37,958 nucleotides of DNA from Zoogloea sp. (GTDB lineage: Bacteria; Pseudomonadota; Gammaproteobacteria; Burkholderiales; Rhodocyclaceae), in the NCBI GenBank assembly GCA_023150095.1, contig JAKLLO010000027.1, positions 1-37,958 on the forward strand, read 5' to 3'. A program made the position numbers and the translations under genes. The notes under the pieces were generated by a model. It was not told where the DNA came from and did no database searches. It saw only the letters and a list, made by a program, of their open reading frames with translations. Positions 27,401-35,028 of this stretch are shown piece after piece (position 1 is the stretch's first letter; each line of letters opens with the position of its first letter).

Positions 27401-28064
27401 GGCGAGCGAAACCCTCGACGCCCGCATCGCCCGCCGGGCCGCCTTCCTCACCGATTACCAGGACGCCGCCTACGCCCGGCGCTACACCGATTTCGTCGCC
27501 CGGGTGCGCGAGGCCGAAGCCAGGCTGGGCAGCCAGCGCCTCACCGAAGCCGTCGCCGACAACTACTTCAAGCTGCTGGCCTGCAAGGATGAATACGAGG
27601 TCGCCCGGCTGTACGCCGACCCGGCCTTCTGGCAGCAGATTGACGAGCGCTTCGAGGGCGACTTCACAGTGAGCTTCCACCTCGCGCCGACCTTCCTGGC
27701 CCGGCCCGATCCGGATTCGGGGCGCATCCACAAGCTGAAGTTCGGCCCGTGGATGAAGACCGCCTTCGGCTGGCTGGCGAAGCTCCGCCGGCTGCGCGGC
27801 ACGCCCTTCGACGTCTTCGGCTACCACGCCGAACGCAAGGCCGAACGCGCCCTTACCGCCCAGTACGAAGCCGACATCGGCCGGCTGATCGGCGAACTCG
27901 GCACCGAGCGCCTGCCCATCGCCATCGAGCTCGCCCGCCTGCCGGACGAGATCCGCGGTTACGGCCACATCAAGGCCGCCGCGATGCAGCGGGCGGCAGA
28001 AAAGCGCGAGGCGCTGCTGGCAAGGTGGCGCGCCGGCGGCCATCGGCCGGCCAACGTGGCCTGA
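24477..28064 (+). CDS. Fused indolepyruvate:ferredoxin oxidoreductase
   Basis: A single 1195-residue polypeptide combining the subunits that archaea encode as iorA and iorB. In order: a PP/Pyr-type N-terminal region (SGYRGSPLGGLD), CPGCPH (459-464), the thiamine diphosphate site GDG (524-526) with N563, an iron-sulphur region C672-x2-C675-x2-C678-x5-C684 followed by NKDFSCMNGFCPSF, a gamma-type 2-oxoacid oxidoreductase domain (GVGGTGVVTIGALIG), and a C-terminal DUF6537-like region. It should oxidatively decarboxylate aryl pyruvates to aryl-acetyl-CoA with ferredoxin as acceptor, as in aromatic amino acid breakdown. GAGGA (24465-24469) precedes the ATG at 24477. The frame is open to 23955, but the upstream part lies antisense to DUF1800. 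Confidence 0.92.
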   Translation: MAEQDPRPSLTPDASLDDKYTAASGRVYLTGYQALVRLLLIQRERDRAAGLNTAGFVSGYRGSPLGGLDLSLWKAQDHLARHDIVFQPGVNEDMAATAVWGSQQVALSPRARVQGVFAMWYGKGPGVDRCGDVFRHANAAGSSPHGGVLVIAGDDHAAKSSTLPHQTDHFFKSMMMPVLAPAGVQEYLDYGVHGWALSRYSGCWVAFKALADTVETSASVDVDPQRVVTITPTDFALPPDGLNLRWPDPPLVQERRLLHFKLYAALAYCRANRLNRVVIDSPAPRLGIITSGKSYLDVRQAFDDLGIDEQLAAEIGIRLYKVGMVWPLEAEGVRRFAEGLDEILVVEEKRQLLEYQLKEELYNWREDVRPRVVGKFDEKGEWAMIATPGPDGRITVDHGEWLLPAAGELSPAMIARVIAARIGRFFTSERIESRLAFLQAKDQTLAHRVFAIDRVPTFCPGCPHNSSTKVPEGSRATAGIGCHYMASFMPDRRTGPFTHMGGEGVPWVGQAPFTDEPHIFANLGDGTYFHSGILAIRQAVAAFNRPGHGRQPTSGITYKILFNDAVAMTGGQPVDGELTVPRLLRQLQGEGVGSIVLVTDGTDRPWHVADIPHGVSIRHRDELEVIQRELRTLPGVSALVFDQTCAAEKRRRRKRGTYPDPQTRVFINEAVCEGCGDCGRESNCMAILPVETEFGRKRQIDQSACNKDFSCMNGFCPSFVTIEGGRVKKGRATAVDASHLPPLPTPRLPATTQPWGILVTGVGGTGVVTIGALIGMAAHLDGKGVTVLDMTGLAQKGGSVFSHIRIANDPAQLHAVRIAVGEANAVIGGDVVVTASADALSRMAVGTTHGVVNCAETPTSEFTRNPDWQFPLDKMQSAITEAVGREGCAFLDATALATALLGDAIATNLFLLGFAWQKGWVPVSEASLDKAIVLNGAAVDMNRQAFLWGRRAAVDQVAVERLLAPAPVIPIRPATASETLDARIARRAAFLTDYQDAAYARRYTDFVARVREAEARLGSQRLTEAVADNYFKLLACKDEYEVARLYADPAFWQQIDERFEGDFTVSFHLAPTFLARPDPDSGRIHKLKFGPWMKTAFGWLAKLRRLRGTPFDVFGYHAERKAERALTAQYEADIGRLIGELGTERLPIAIELARLPDEIRGYGHIKAAAMQRAAEKREALLARWRAGGHRPANVA

Positions 28065-28068
28065 GGGC

Positions 28069-28716
28069 TCAGCCCCGCAGCTGCACGAGGACCAGCGTGG
28101 CGCAGTGCATCAGTATCGCAACGATGCCGAGCGTCCACGCGGCCTCGTAGCCCCGGGCCGCGAAGCGCCGGTAGGCCGCTTCGTTGTCGCGCTTGTCGTA
28201 GTGATCCACCACCGCACTCACGAGCACCGCCACGGCGCACAGCATGGCCGCGGCCATCGTCCATGCCACCACGCCGTGCAGGTGCAGTGCCCCCCCGAGG
28301 GTGCTGCGCTGCCGCACCGGAAATTCGATGACCAGATCGTCGACGAACAAGCCCCGCACTACGTAAAACAGGACGAACAGCGCCGCCGCCGTCCGGCCGA
28401 GCCGGACGCCACGGGGGACCACGTTGGGCTGGTATCCCGACGGGGCCGGCTCGGGCTGCGCCACGACGCCCTGGGCGCCCAGGTGGTCGGCCAGCGCCGC
28501 CAGGCTCGCCTCGAAGGCCGCATCGATCCGCAGGGTGCGCGCCGCGAGGGCGGCCTCCAGCTGCGCCCGCTCGGCCGCCAGGGCCGGCGCCGGCACCGCA
28601 GTCAGCAGGCAGGCTGCCGCCGCACGCAGGTCCCGGTTGGAGGGCAGGCTGCCCGGCGCCGACGACGCGCGGTTCAGGGCTCGCCCGACAATAGCGAGGG
28701 CATGCTCAGGCTGCAC
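28069..28716 (-). CDS. Unknown membrane protein with three predicted helices
   Basis: I do not recognise this family. From the GTG at 28716 the product has 215 residues: a soluble, Ala-rich N-terminal half with helical character (about 1-105), then three hydrophobic segments (about 110-130, 148-172 and 190-212) with a charged DHYDKRDNEAAYRRFAARG loop between the last two. The GTG is chosen because GGAG lies 6 bases before it; an ATG at 28758 is upstream of a plausible -10 element. It converges on the indolepyruvate oxidoreductase gene, 4 bases away, and is divergent from the methyltransferase gene. Confidence 0.6.
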   Translation of the reverse strand: MQPEHALAIVGRALNRASSAPGSLPSNRDLRAAAACLLTAVPAPALAAERAQLEAALAARTLRIDAAFEASLAALADHLGAQGVVAQPEPAPSGYQPNVVPRGVRLGRTAAALFVLFYVVRGLFVDDLVIEFPVRQRSTLGGALHLHGVVAWTMAAAMLCAVAVLVSAVVDHYDKRDNEAAYRRFAARGYEAAWTLGIVAILMHCATLVLVQLRG

Positions 28717-28742
28717 ATTCGGCTCCGTCAAAAAGGGACGAG

Positions 28743-28751
28743 AGCATACCA
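28743..28751 (-). promoter_or_regulatory. Possible extended -10 promoter for the unknown membrane protein
   Basis: TGGTATGCT on the minus strand fits an extended -10 (TGn-TATGCT). It lies about 27 bases before the GTG start and would exclude the upstream ATG. The -35 is poor. Confidence 0.4.
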
Positions 28752-28811
28752 TCGGCATCCCACCTGGTTCACGGCTACGCCCATCGAGGGCAACACGCTA
28801 CACTGCGCCCC

Positions 28812-29624
28812 ATGCGCCGTCTGTCTCCTTTCGCCATGCCGCCCGCCCTCAAGGCCCTGCTGGCCCAGCTGGGCGGGGTGGGTGTTGCCTACGCCGCGGG
28901 TCGGGCCGGCTTGCTGCCGCCGGGCGCGTGGCCGGTGGTCACGGTGCAGGCCATCGCCGCCGCCGGCATCGCCACGCTGCTGCGCAGTGCCCGCTGGTGG
29001 CGCTGGATCCACCTGGGTTTCATGCCGGTGGTGGCCGGCGCCCTGGCCCTGCAGATCGCCCCGGGCTGGTATCTGGCGGCCTTCGTGGTGTTCGCGCTGA
29101 TCTACTGGAGCAGCTTCCGCACCCAGGTGCCGCTGTTCCTCTCCAACCCGCGCACCGCCGAGGCGGTGGCCGGCCTGCTGCGCCGGGATCGCCCGCCTTC
29201 GGTGCTCGATCTGGGCAGCGGCACCGGCTCGCTACTGCGCCCGCTGGCCCGACTGCGGCCCGACTGCCGCTGCGAAGGCGTCGAATCCGCCCCCGCGCCC
29301 TATCTGCTGTCGCGCATCCTGGCCCGCCACCAGCACAACATCGCCCTGGCCCGGGGCGACTTCTTCAAGATCCCCTGGGACGACTACGACCTGGTGTATG
29401 CCTTCCTGTCGCCCGTGCCCATGAGCGCCGTGTGGAACAAGGCCCGCGCCGAGCTGCGCCCCGGCGCGCTGCTGGTGAGCAACAGCTTCCCGGTCGAGGG
29501 CGTTGATCCGGAGCAGGTGATCGAAGTGCCCGACAGCCGCCACACGCGGCTCTACTGCTATCGCCCCGCCGGCCCCGAGCCGACGCCCAAGCCCTTGGCG
29601 TCAAACGGATTTGGCCGGCGATAA
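28812..29624 (+). CDS. Membrane-anchored class I SAM-dependent methyltransferase
   Basis: A 270-residue protein. The first 105 residues hold three or four hydrophobic helices. The methyltransferase fold follows, with the SAM loop VLDLGSGTGSLLRPLA near residue 130, an acidic GVESAP at the second strand, GDFFKIPWDDYDLVYAFL and RPGALLVSN. The substrate is unknown; the membrane region suggests a lipid or a membrane-bound target. No Shine-Dalgarno sequence is obvious; a second ATG eight codons in is an alternative start. The end of the gene and its stop codon lie inside a terminator-like hairpin. Confidence 0.8.
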   Translation: MRRLSPFAMPPALKALLAQLGGVGVAYAAGRAGLLPPGAWPVVTVQAIAAAGIATLLRSARWWRWIHLGFMPVVAGALALQIAPGWYLAAFVVFALIYWSSFRTQVPLFLSNPRTAEAVAGLLRRDRPPSVLDLGSGTGSLLRPLARLRPDCRCEGVESAPAPYLLSRILARHQHNIALARGDFFKIPWDDYDLVYAFLSPVPMSAVWNKARAELRPGALLVSNSFPVEGVDPEQVIEVPDSRHTRLYCYRPAGPEPTPKPLASNGFGRR

Positions 29625-29637
29625 GCGGCCAAATCCG
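29606..29637 (+). terminator. Hairpin overlapping the end of the methyltransferase gene
   Basis: A perfect 12-bp stem, CGGATTTGGCCG (29606-29617) with CGGCCAAATCCG (29626-29637), and an 8-base loop that contains the TAA stop (29622-29624). The following CCCTTAATT has only a weak T-run. It probably ends or protects the methyltransferase mRNA. Confidence 0.6.
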
Positions 29638-29652
29638 CCCTTAATTCCATCG

Positions 29653-29680
29653 TTGCCCATGCCGTTAAGCAAGGAATAAT
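29653..29680 (+). promoter_or_regulatory. Sigma-70 type promoter for the ParA-like gene
   Basis: TTGCCC (29653-29658), a 16-base spacer, then AATAAT (29675-29680): four and five of six consensus bases. It lies 40 bases before the ATG at 29721 and supports that start over the ATG at 29679. Confidence 0.5.
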
Positions 29681-29720
29681 GGCGTCATCGCGCCTTGCGT
29701 TCAGCGAGAGGATTTCCACC

Positions 29721-30425
29721 ATGTCCCGCATCATCTGCGTCATCGGCAACAAGGGCGGCACCGGCAAGACAACCCTGTCCCACATGCTGTGCCAGGGCCT
29801 CGGCCTGCTGGGCCAGCGCTCGGCCTGCGTCCTCACCGACACCCACCGCGAACCGCTCTCGCCCGACGGACGCCGCTACGTGACCGCCGATGGCCGCACC
29901 CCCGAGGCGCTGCAGAAGATCGTCACCAAACTGCGCACCATGGAAGGCTGGGTCGGCGTGATCGACGGCGGCGGCAACCGCGCCGAGGTGGATCGCCTGC
30001 TCGACAGCCTCTCCGACATCGTGATCGTGCCCTTCCGCGACTCCCACGAAGACCTGCGCACCACCCTCGGTGATCTGCAGACCTTCCCCCACGCCTACGG
30101 CCTGCCGTCCCAGTGGCCCACCAACGCCTGGCAGCGCGACGCCGCCGACCGCAGCGTGGCCCAGCTCCTCGGCGACTACCGCGACCGCCTGCTGCACCCG
30201 GTGGCCAGCCTGTCCGCCTCCAAGCTGCTGCTGCAGAAGCAGATCCCCGACAGCCTGCCCTCCAACCTCGGCAACGCCTGCCGCAACCTGGCCCGCCAGG
30301 TGATGGAGATCCTCGAGATCGGCGAGGCGGACGCCAGTCAGCGCGCCCGTCGCGACGCCCCGGCGGTCTCCGTGCAGCCAGCGGCGGTGCTGCCCGAAGG
30401 CTTCGCCAGCGCCGCCCGCCACTAG
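29721..30425 (+). CDS. Orphan ParA/MinD-like P-loop ATPase
   Basis: A 234-residue protein with the deviant Walker A motif of the ParA/MinD superfamily, GNKGGTGKTT (9-18, K11 and K16). A Walker-B-like GVIDGGGNRAEV follows and then VIVPFRDSHEDL. The usual DxDPQ motif after the first strand is replaced by LTDTHREPL, so it is an atypical member. No ParB, MinC or plasmid genes are nearby. Orphan ParA-like ATPases position cellular cargo such as chemoreceptor arrays, and the next gene is a chemoreceptor; a link is possible but unproven. The ATG at 29721 has AGAGGA 10 bases upstream. A strong terminator follows, so it forms a single-gene unit. Confidence 0.75.
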   Translation: MSRIICVIGNKGGTGKTTLSHMLCQGLGLLGQRSACVLTDTHREPLSPDGRRYVTADGRTPEALQKIVTKLRTMEGWVGVIDGGGNRAEVDRLLDSLSDIVIVPFRDSHEDLRTTLGDLQTFPHAYGLPSQWPTNAWQRDAADRSVAQLLGDYRDRLLHPVASLSASKLLLQKQIPDSLPSNLGNACRNLARQVMEILEIGEADASQRARRDAPAVSVQPAAVLPEGFASAARH

Positions 30426-30440
30426 GCCCCGCCCCCGCCG

Positions 30441-30473
30441 CGGCCCTCCCTTCCCGGAGGGCCGTTTCGTTTT
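30441..30473 (+). terminator. Rho-independent terminator after the ParA-like gene
   Basis: A 9-bp GC-rich stem, CGGCCCTCC (30441-30449) with GGAGGGCCG (30456-30464), a 6-base loop, and the T-rich tail TTTCGTTTT (30465-30473). A textbook intrinsic terminator that separates the ATPase from the chemoreceptor downstream. Confidence 0.9.
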
Positions 30474-30538
30474 GTGTGCCTACCGGTTCAAGGCCGCGCC
30501 ACGCTCACGCCCCAGCACAAAAATAACCACGTAACCAC

Positions 30539-30565
30539 TGAGGTTTTCTTCCGCTCCGCCGAAAT
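30539..30565 (+). promoter_or_regulatory. Sigma-28 type promoter for the Aer-like receptor
   Basis: TGAGGTTT (30539-30546), exactly 11 bases, then GCCGAAAT (30558-30565). Each half matches six of eight sigma-28 consensus bases, with exact spacing. It lies 48 bases before the receptor ATG, between the preceding terminator and the gene. Confidence 0.62.
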
Positions 30566-30613
30566 AGCAGTTAACGAGGCGGGGAACGCCGAGGCGACGG
30601 GGAGACTCATCAG

Positions 30614-32695
30614 ATGCGTAACAACGGGCCAGTTACCGGCAAGGAACAGACTTTCGGCGACAACATCGCCATCATTTCCCACACCGACGACGCCGGCAGG
30701 ATCAACTTCGTCAACGACGACTTCGTGGCGATCAGCGGCTTTTCCAGCGAGGAGCTGATCGGCCAGTCCCACAACATCGTCCGCCACCCGGACATGCCTG
30801 CCGAGGCCTTCCGCGACCTGTGGGCCACCCTCAAGCGCGGCCGGCCGTGGTCCGGACTGGTCAAGAACCGCTGCAAGAACGGCGATTTCTACTGGGTGCG
30901 CGCGTCGGTCACCCCGAAGCCGGAAGGCGGGTTCATGTCGGTGCGGGTCAAGCCCACGGCCGACGAAGTCCGCACCGCCGAGGCGAACTACCAGCGCATG
31001 AACCGCGATCCGTCGATCCGGCTCCACGAGGGCAGCATCCGCCGTCAGGGCGTGGCACGGCTCATCCAGCGGGGCATGGCCCTGATCGACAACATGCCGA
31101 TCGGACGCCGCCTGCTCGGGGTGATGGTCATCGTGATGATCCTGCTCGCCGCGACCCTGGCCGACAGCCAGCGCTCGGCCCGCCAGATCGAGGCGCGCTA
31201 CCAGGCGCACATTGCCCAGGACGGCGCCCGCCGGGTCGATTTCTACAGCATGTACGCCCAGGGCCTGCAGATGGGCCAGGCCCTGCGCAACGCCATGCTC
31301 GACCCCGCCAACCCCAAGGCCTACGACAACTACACCAAGGCCGCCGAAGCCTTCGACAGCGTGGCCGCCAAGACGCGCAGCCTCGACGAGCAGACCTTCA
31401 CCTCCGGTCTGCCGGCACGCATCCAGGCCCTGCGCCAGGAGCAGCGGCAGATCCACGAAAGGCTGTTCGGCCTCGTCAGGAACGGCCAGGGCGAAGAGGC
31501 CCGGGCCATGCTCAACAAGGAAGAAACCCCGAAATGGCGGGAGATGCGTGATCTCCTGCTGGCCGAGATCAAGCGCCTCGACGAAGCCTCGCCGCATCTG
31601 CTGGCCGAGCTGGAGCAAGCATCGGATGCCAGCATCCGGCGCAGCCTGGGGCTCGGGCTGGGGGCCGTGCTCCTCGGCCTGACCCTCGGCGCCGGCCTGC
31701 TCGCCCGCACCGCCAGCCAGGCCGCCCGGGCCCGCGCGATGGTGGCCACGGTGGCCGGTGGCAACCTGTCCATCGAGATCCGCCCGGGCAGCACCGACGA
31801 GATCGGCGAGATCCTGACCCACGTGGCCATCCTCCGGAACCGCCTGCACGAAGCCATCAGCCTGATCCAGCAAAGCGCCCGCGAGCTCGCCAGCTCCAGC
31901 GCCAAGCTCGCCAGCGCAAGCGAGGCCACGGTGGAGGCCACCGCGGCCCAATCCGCCACGCTGTCGGGCATCGCCGTCACCGTCGATCGCCTGTCGATGG
32001 CCAGCGCCACCATGAGCGACAGCGCCAGCAATGCCCTCGAAGCGGCCCGCGCCTCCATCGCCAGCACCCGCCACAGCGCAACCATCAGCCGCGACGCGGC
32101 CGACAGCATCAACGACGCTGCCCGCTCGGTGGCAGGCACCGAAGCCAGCATCGTCGAACTGGCCAAGATGTCGGCCGAGATCGGCAGGGTGGTGCAGGTC
32201 ATCCACGACATCGCCGATCAGACCAACCTCCTCGCCCTCAACGCCGCCATCGAAGCCGCCCGGGCCGGCGAACAGGGCCGCGGCTTCGCGGTCGTGGCCG
32301 ACGAGGTGCGCAAGCTGGCCGAACGCACCGGCAGCTCGACCCAGGAAATCGCCACGGTGATCAAGCGCATCCAGGACACCAGCAACGGCGTCGCCAGCGC
32401 CGTGGCGGCGGGTAGCCGCGAAGTGGGCGCCGGCGCCCGCAGTGCGCTGGAAGCCGGCGAGGTGGCCGCCTCGGTCGAGGCCACGGTGATCCAGGCCGGC
32501 TCCGCGATGGAACAGATCGGCGTGGCCCTTGCCGAGAGCGGGGCCGCGACCCGCGACATCGCCGCACAGATGGAATCCGTCGCCCGCAACGCCGAGGTCG
32601 ACGCCGGCATGGCCCGCCATTCGGCCGCCGAAGCCCACCAGATCGGCAAGCTGGCCGACAAGCTGCAGGCCCTCGCCGCCCAGTTCCGCGCCTGA
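30614..32695 (+). CDS. Aer-type PAS chemoreceptor with an added periplasmic domain
   Basis: A 693-residue receptor. The N-terminal PAS domain (about 15-115) closely resembles E. coli Aer. As far as I recall that sequence, it keeps the residues tied to FAD binding at the same numbering: R57, H58 and D60 in VRHPDMP, and W70. A membrane helix follows at about 160-182, then a periplasmic all-helical domain of about 150 residues (4HB-like), a second helix at about 342-365, HAMP (about 369-422) and the signalling domain with its hairpin tip near 536-568. E. coli Aer lacks the periplasmic domain, so this protein may read both internal redox state and an external ligand. No CheR-binding pentapeptide is present. 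A GGAG sits about 9 bases before the ATG. Confidence 0.92.
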   Translation: MRNNGPVTGKEQTFGDNIAIISHTDDAGRINFVNDDFVAISGFSSEELIGQSHNIVRHPDMPAEAFRDLWATLKRGRPWSGLVKNRCKNGDFYWVRASVTPKPEGGFMSVRVKPTADEVRTAEANYQRMNRDPSIRLHEGSIRRQGVARLIQRGMALIDNMPIGRRLLGVMVIVMILLAATLADSQRSARQIEARYQAHIAQDGARRVDFYSMYAQGLQMGQALRNAMLDPANPKAYDNYTKAAEAFDSVAAKTRSLDEQTFTSGLPARIQALRQEQRQIHERLFGLVRNGQGEEARAMLNKEETPKWREMRDLLLAEIKRLDEASPHLLAELEQASDASIRRSLGLGLGAVLLGLTLGAGLLARTASQAARARAMVATVAGGNLSIEIRPGSTDEIGEILTHVAILRNRLHEAISLIQQSARELASSSAKLASASEATVEATAAQSATLSGIAVTVDRLSMASATMSDSASNALEAARASIASTRHSATISRDAADSINDAARSVAGTEASIVELAKMSAEIGRVVQVIHDIADQTNLLALNAAIEAARAGEQGRGFAVVADEVRKLAERTGSSTQEIATVIKRIQDTSNGVASAVAAGSREVGAGARSALEAGEVAASVEATVIQAGSAMEQIGVALAESGAATRDIAAQMESVARNAEVDAGMARHSAAEAHQIGKLADKLQALAAQFRA

Positions 32696-32733
32696 GGCCA
32701 GCCAGAGGGCATGAAACGGGAGGGTCGAGCCGG

Positions 32734-32762
32734 TTTACCCGCCCGGGTCGGTCGGGCAGAAT
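32734..32762 (+). promoter_or_regulatory. Possible sigma-70 promoter of the ccm operon
   Basis: TTTACC (32734-32739), a 17-base spacer, then CAGAAT (32757-32762), four of six matches in each half. It lies 28 bases before the preferred ccmA start at 32791 and overlaps the alternative ATG at 32761, which argues against that start. Confidence 0.45.
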
Positions 32763-32790
32763 GCGCCGACTCCGACTCTCAAACCCTCCG

Positions 32791-33405
32791 ATGCTCACTG
32801 CCCACGGTCTTGCCTGCGATCGCGGCGACCGCCGACTGTTTTCCGCTGTGGACTTCGCCGTCGCCCCGGGCCAGTGGCTGCAGGTGGAAGGCCCCAACGG
32901 GGCCGGCAAGACCAGCCTGCTGCGCATCGTCGCGGGGCTGGCGCCGGCCGCGGACGGACGCATCGAATGGGAAGGCCAGCCGGTGGCCGAGGTGCGCGAC
33001 GAGTTCCACGCCCGGCTGCTCTACCTGGGCCACGCCCCGTCCATCAAGGACGACCTCTCCGCCCTCGAGAACCTCCAGACCGCCGCCGCCGTGGCCGGCC
33101 GTCCGCTCGACGAATCCACCGCCCTCACTGCCCTGCGCCGGATCGGCCTGAAGGGCCGCGAAGACCTGCCCACCCGGGTACTCTCGCAAGGCCAGAAGCG
33201 CCGCGTGGCGCTGGCCCGCCTGCTGTGCAGCCAGGCCCGGCTGTGGATCCTCGACGAGCCCTTCGTGGCCCTCGACGTGGCCGCCGTCAGCCAGCTGTGC
33301 GAGATCCTCGACGAACACCTCACCCGCGGCGGCATGCTGCTGTTCACCAGCCACCAGGCGGTGCAGCTCGGCGGCACGCCCTCAAGCCTGAGGCTCGGGG
33401 CATGA
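32791..33405 (+). CDS. ccmA: Heme exporter ATP-binding protein CcmA
   Basis: CcmA is the ATPase of the CcmABCD complex, which releases heme-loaded CcmE during cytochrome c maturation (system I). The 204-residue protein has Walker A GPNGAGKT (34-41), the ABC signature LSQGQ (131-135) and Walker B LWILDEP (151-157). The ATG at 32791 gives the family N-terminus (MLTAHGLACDRGDRRLF); an ATG ten codons upstream overlaps a likely promoter. The stop overlaps the ccmB start (ATGA). It is the first gene of a seven-gene ccm run that continues past the window. Confidence 0.95.
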   Translation: MLTAHGLACDRGDRRLFSAVDFAVAPGQWLQVEGPNGAGKTSLLRIVAGLAPAADGRIEWEGQPVAEVRDEFHARLLYLGHAPSIKDDLSALENLQTAAAVAGRPLDESTALTALRRIGLKGREDLPTRVLSQGQKRRVALARLLCSQARLWILDEPFVALDVAAVSQLCEILDEHLTRGGMLLFTSHQAVQLGGTPSSLRLGA

Positions 33406-34067
33406 ACGCCTTTCTCGCCATCGTCCGCCGCGACCTGCTGCTCGCCGCCCGCCGCAAGAGCGAGGTGTTCACTGCGCTGTTCTTCTTCATGATCGTGGTC
33501 AGCCTGTTCCCGCTGGGCATCGGGCCCGAGACCGCGCTGCTGCGCCGCATCGCCCCCGGCGTGCTGTGGGTGGCAGCGCTGCTGGCCGCCATGCTGTCCC
33601 TCAATCGCCTGTTCGCAGCCGATCACGCCGACGGCACGCTGGAACAGATGGCCCTGTCGCCCACCCCGCTGGCCCTGCTGGTGGCCGGCAAGACCCTCGC
33701 CCACTGGCTCACCGCCGGCCTGCCGCTGGTGCTGCTGGCGCCGGTGCTGGGCATCCAGTTCGATCTGTCGGCACGCTCGCTGGGCATCCTGATGCTGTCG
33801 TTGCTGCTGGGCACGCCACTGCTGTCGCTCATCGGCGCCATCGGCGCGGCGCTCACCCTGGGCCTGCGCGGCGGCGGCGTGCTGCTGTCGCTGCTGGTGC
33901 TACCGCTGTATATTCCGGCCCTGATCTTTGGCGCCGGCGCGGTCGAGGCCGACATGGCCGGGCTCGGCGTCGGCGGACACCTGTCGCTGCTGGGCGCCCT
34001 CTTGGCGCTCGGCGTGTTCTTCGCCCCGTGGGCCGCCACCGCCGCCCTGCGCATCGCCCTCGAATAG
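33402..34067 (+). CDS. ccmB: Heme exporter membrane protein CcmB
   Basis: CcmB is the membrane partner of CcmA. The 221-residue protein has six hydrophobic segments and the conserved FFFMIVVSLFPLGIGPE and DGTLEQMALSP stretches. The ATG at 33402 overlaps the ccmA stop. Length and sequence are typical. The frame is open much further upstream inside ccmA, but that is a shadow. Confidence 0.95.
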   Translation: MNAFLAIVRRDLLLAARRKSEVFTALFFFMIVVSLFPLGIGPETALLRRIAPGVLWVAALLAAMLSLNRLFAADHADGTLEQMALSPTPLALLVAGKTLAHWLTAGLPLVLLAPVLGIQFDLSARSLGILMLSLLLGTPLLSLIGAIGAALTLGLRGGGVLLSLLVLPLYIPALIFGAGAVEADMAGLGVGGHLSLLGALLALGVFFAPWAATAALRIALE

Positions 34068-34098
34068 CGCCGCCACACCCTTTTTCGGATTCATCCCC

Positions 34099-34848
34099 AT
34101 GAGTCAGCGCTTCATCAACTGGTTCAAGTTCGCCTCGCCGGCCAGCTTCTACCCCCTCGCCGGCAAGGCCTGGCCGTGGTTCGCCGTCCTCGCCACGGCT
34201 TTCTGCGCCGCCGGGCTGTGGATCAGCTTCTTCGTCGCCCCCACCGATTTCCAGCAGGGCGAGGGCTACCGGATCATCTTCATCCACGTGCCGGCCTCGT
34301 GGATGTCCATGTTCATCTACTGCGTGATGGCCTTCTGGGCCGCCATCGGCATCACCTTCAACACCCGCCTGTCGGGCATGATGAGCTCGGCGCTGGCGCC
34401 CACCGGCGCGCTGTTCGCCTTCATCTCGCTGTGGACCGGCGCCCTGTGGGGCAAGCCCATGTGGGGCGCGTGGTGGGTGTGGGATGCGCGCCTCACGTCC
34501 GAACTGATCCTGTTCTTCCTGTACATCGGCTACATCGCCCTCACCGCCGCCATCGACGACCCGCGCCGGGCCGACAAGGCGGGTGCCATCGTGGCGCTGG
34601 TGGGCGTGGTGAATGTGCCGATCATCTATTTCTCGGTGAAGTGGTGGAACACCCTGCACCAGGGCGCTTCGGTGTCCCTCACCAAGGCGCCCACGATGGC
34701 CACCACCATGCTGTGGGGCATGCTGCTGATGGCCCTGGCCTTCTGGATGTACAGCATCGCCATCGCGCTCTACCGGGTGCGGGCGATCATCCTGGAGCGC
34801 GAACGCCACACCACCTGGGTGGCCGAACTGCCGGAGATGCAGCGATGA
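34099..34848 (+). CDS. ccmC: Heme handling membrane protein CcmC
   Basis: CcmC presents heme to CcmE at the periplasmic face. The 249-residue protein has six membrane helices and the tryptophan-rich heme site AWWVWDARLTSEL (WWVWD at 125-129), which places it in the heme handling protein family with CcmF. It starts 32 bases after ccmB, the only sizeable gap apart from that before ccmF. The stop overlaps the ccmD start (ATGA). A longer in-frame reading from 33928 overlaps ccmB and is rejected. Confidence 0.96.
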   Translation: MSQRFINWFKFASPASFYPLAGKAWPWFAVLATAFCAAGLWISFFVAPTDFQQGEGYRIIFIHVPASWMSMFIYCVMAFWAAIGITFNTRLSGMMSSALAPTGALFAFISLWTGALWGKPMWGAWWVWDARLTSELILFFLYIGYIALTAAIDDPRRADKAGAIVALVGVVNVPIIYFSVKWWNTLHQGASVSLTKAPTMATTMLWGMLLMALAFWMYSIAIALYRVRAIILERERHTTWVAELPEMQR

Positions 34849-35027
34849 ACTGGGGCAGCACCAGCGAATTCTTCGCCATGGGAGGCTACGGCCTCTACGT
34901 GTGGGGCAGTTTCGGCGTGACCGCCGCCGCCCTGCTGATTGAAACCCTGCTCGCCCGCAAGCGCGTGGCCGACACCCGCCGCGCCCTGCGCCGGGAACTT
35001 GCGGCCGACCGCAACGATCAAGACTGA
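34845..35027 (+). CDS. ccmD: Heme exporter accessory protein CcmD
   Basis: A 60-residue protein with one membrane helix ([19 protein letters not shown]) and a basic, helical cytoplasmic tail. CcmD stabilises the CcmABC-CcmE complex. It is identified by its place between ccmC and ccmE, by its size, and by the [14 protein letters not shown] start, which is characteristic of the family. The ATG overlaps the ccmC stop codon. Confidence 0.92.
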   Translation: MNWGSTSEFFAMGGYGLYVWGSFGVTAAALLIETLLARKRVADTRRALRRELAADRNDQD

Positions 35028-35028
35028 G

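Noticed and set aside
24954-28043. A 1029-codon open frame on the minus strand, opposite the indolepyruvate oxidoreductase
   Set aside because: It mirrors a strongly supported gene with conserved motifs. Its product is low-complexity, rich in His, Ala, Gly and Arg, as expected of an antisense frame in GC-rich DNA.
28053-28080. A GGGCTCAGCCC palindrome in the convergent gap after the indolepyruvate oxidoreductase
   Set aside because: The loop would be a single base and there is no T-run, so a terminator call is not justified.
30488-32638. A 716-codon minus-strand open frame opposite the Aer-like receptor
   Set aside because: The receptor's domain order is unambiguous, and the antisense product is Gly/Ala/His-rich without motifs.
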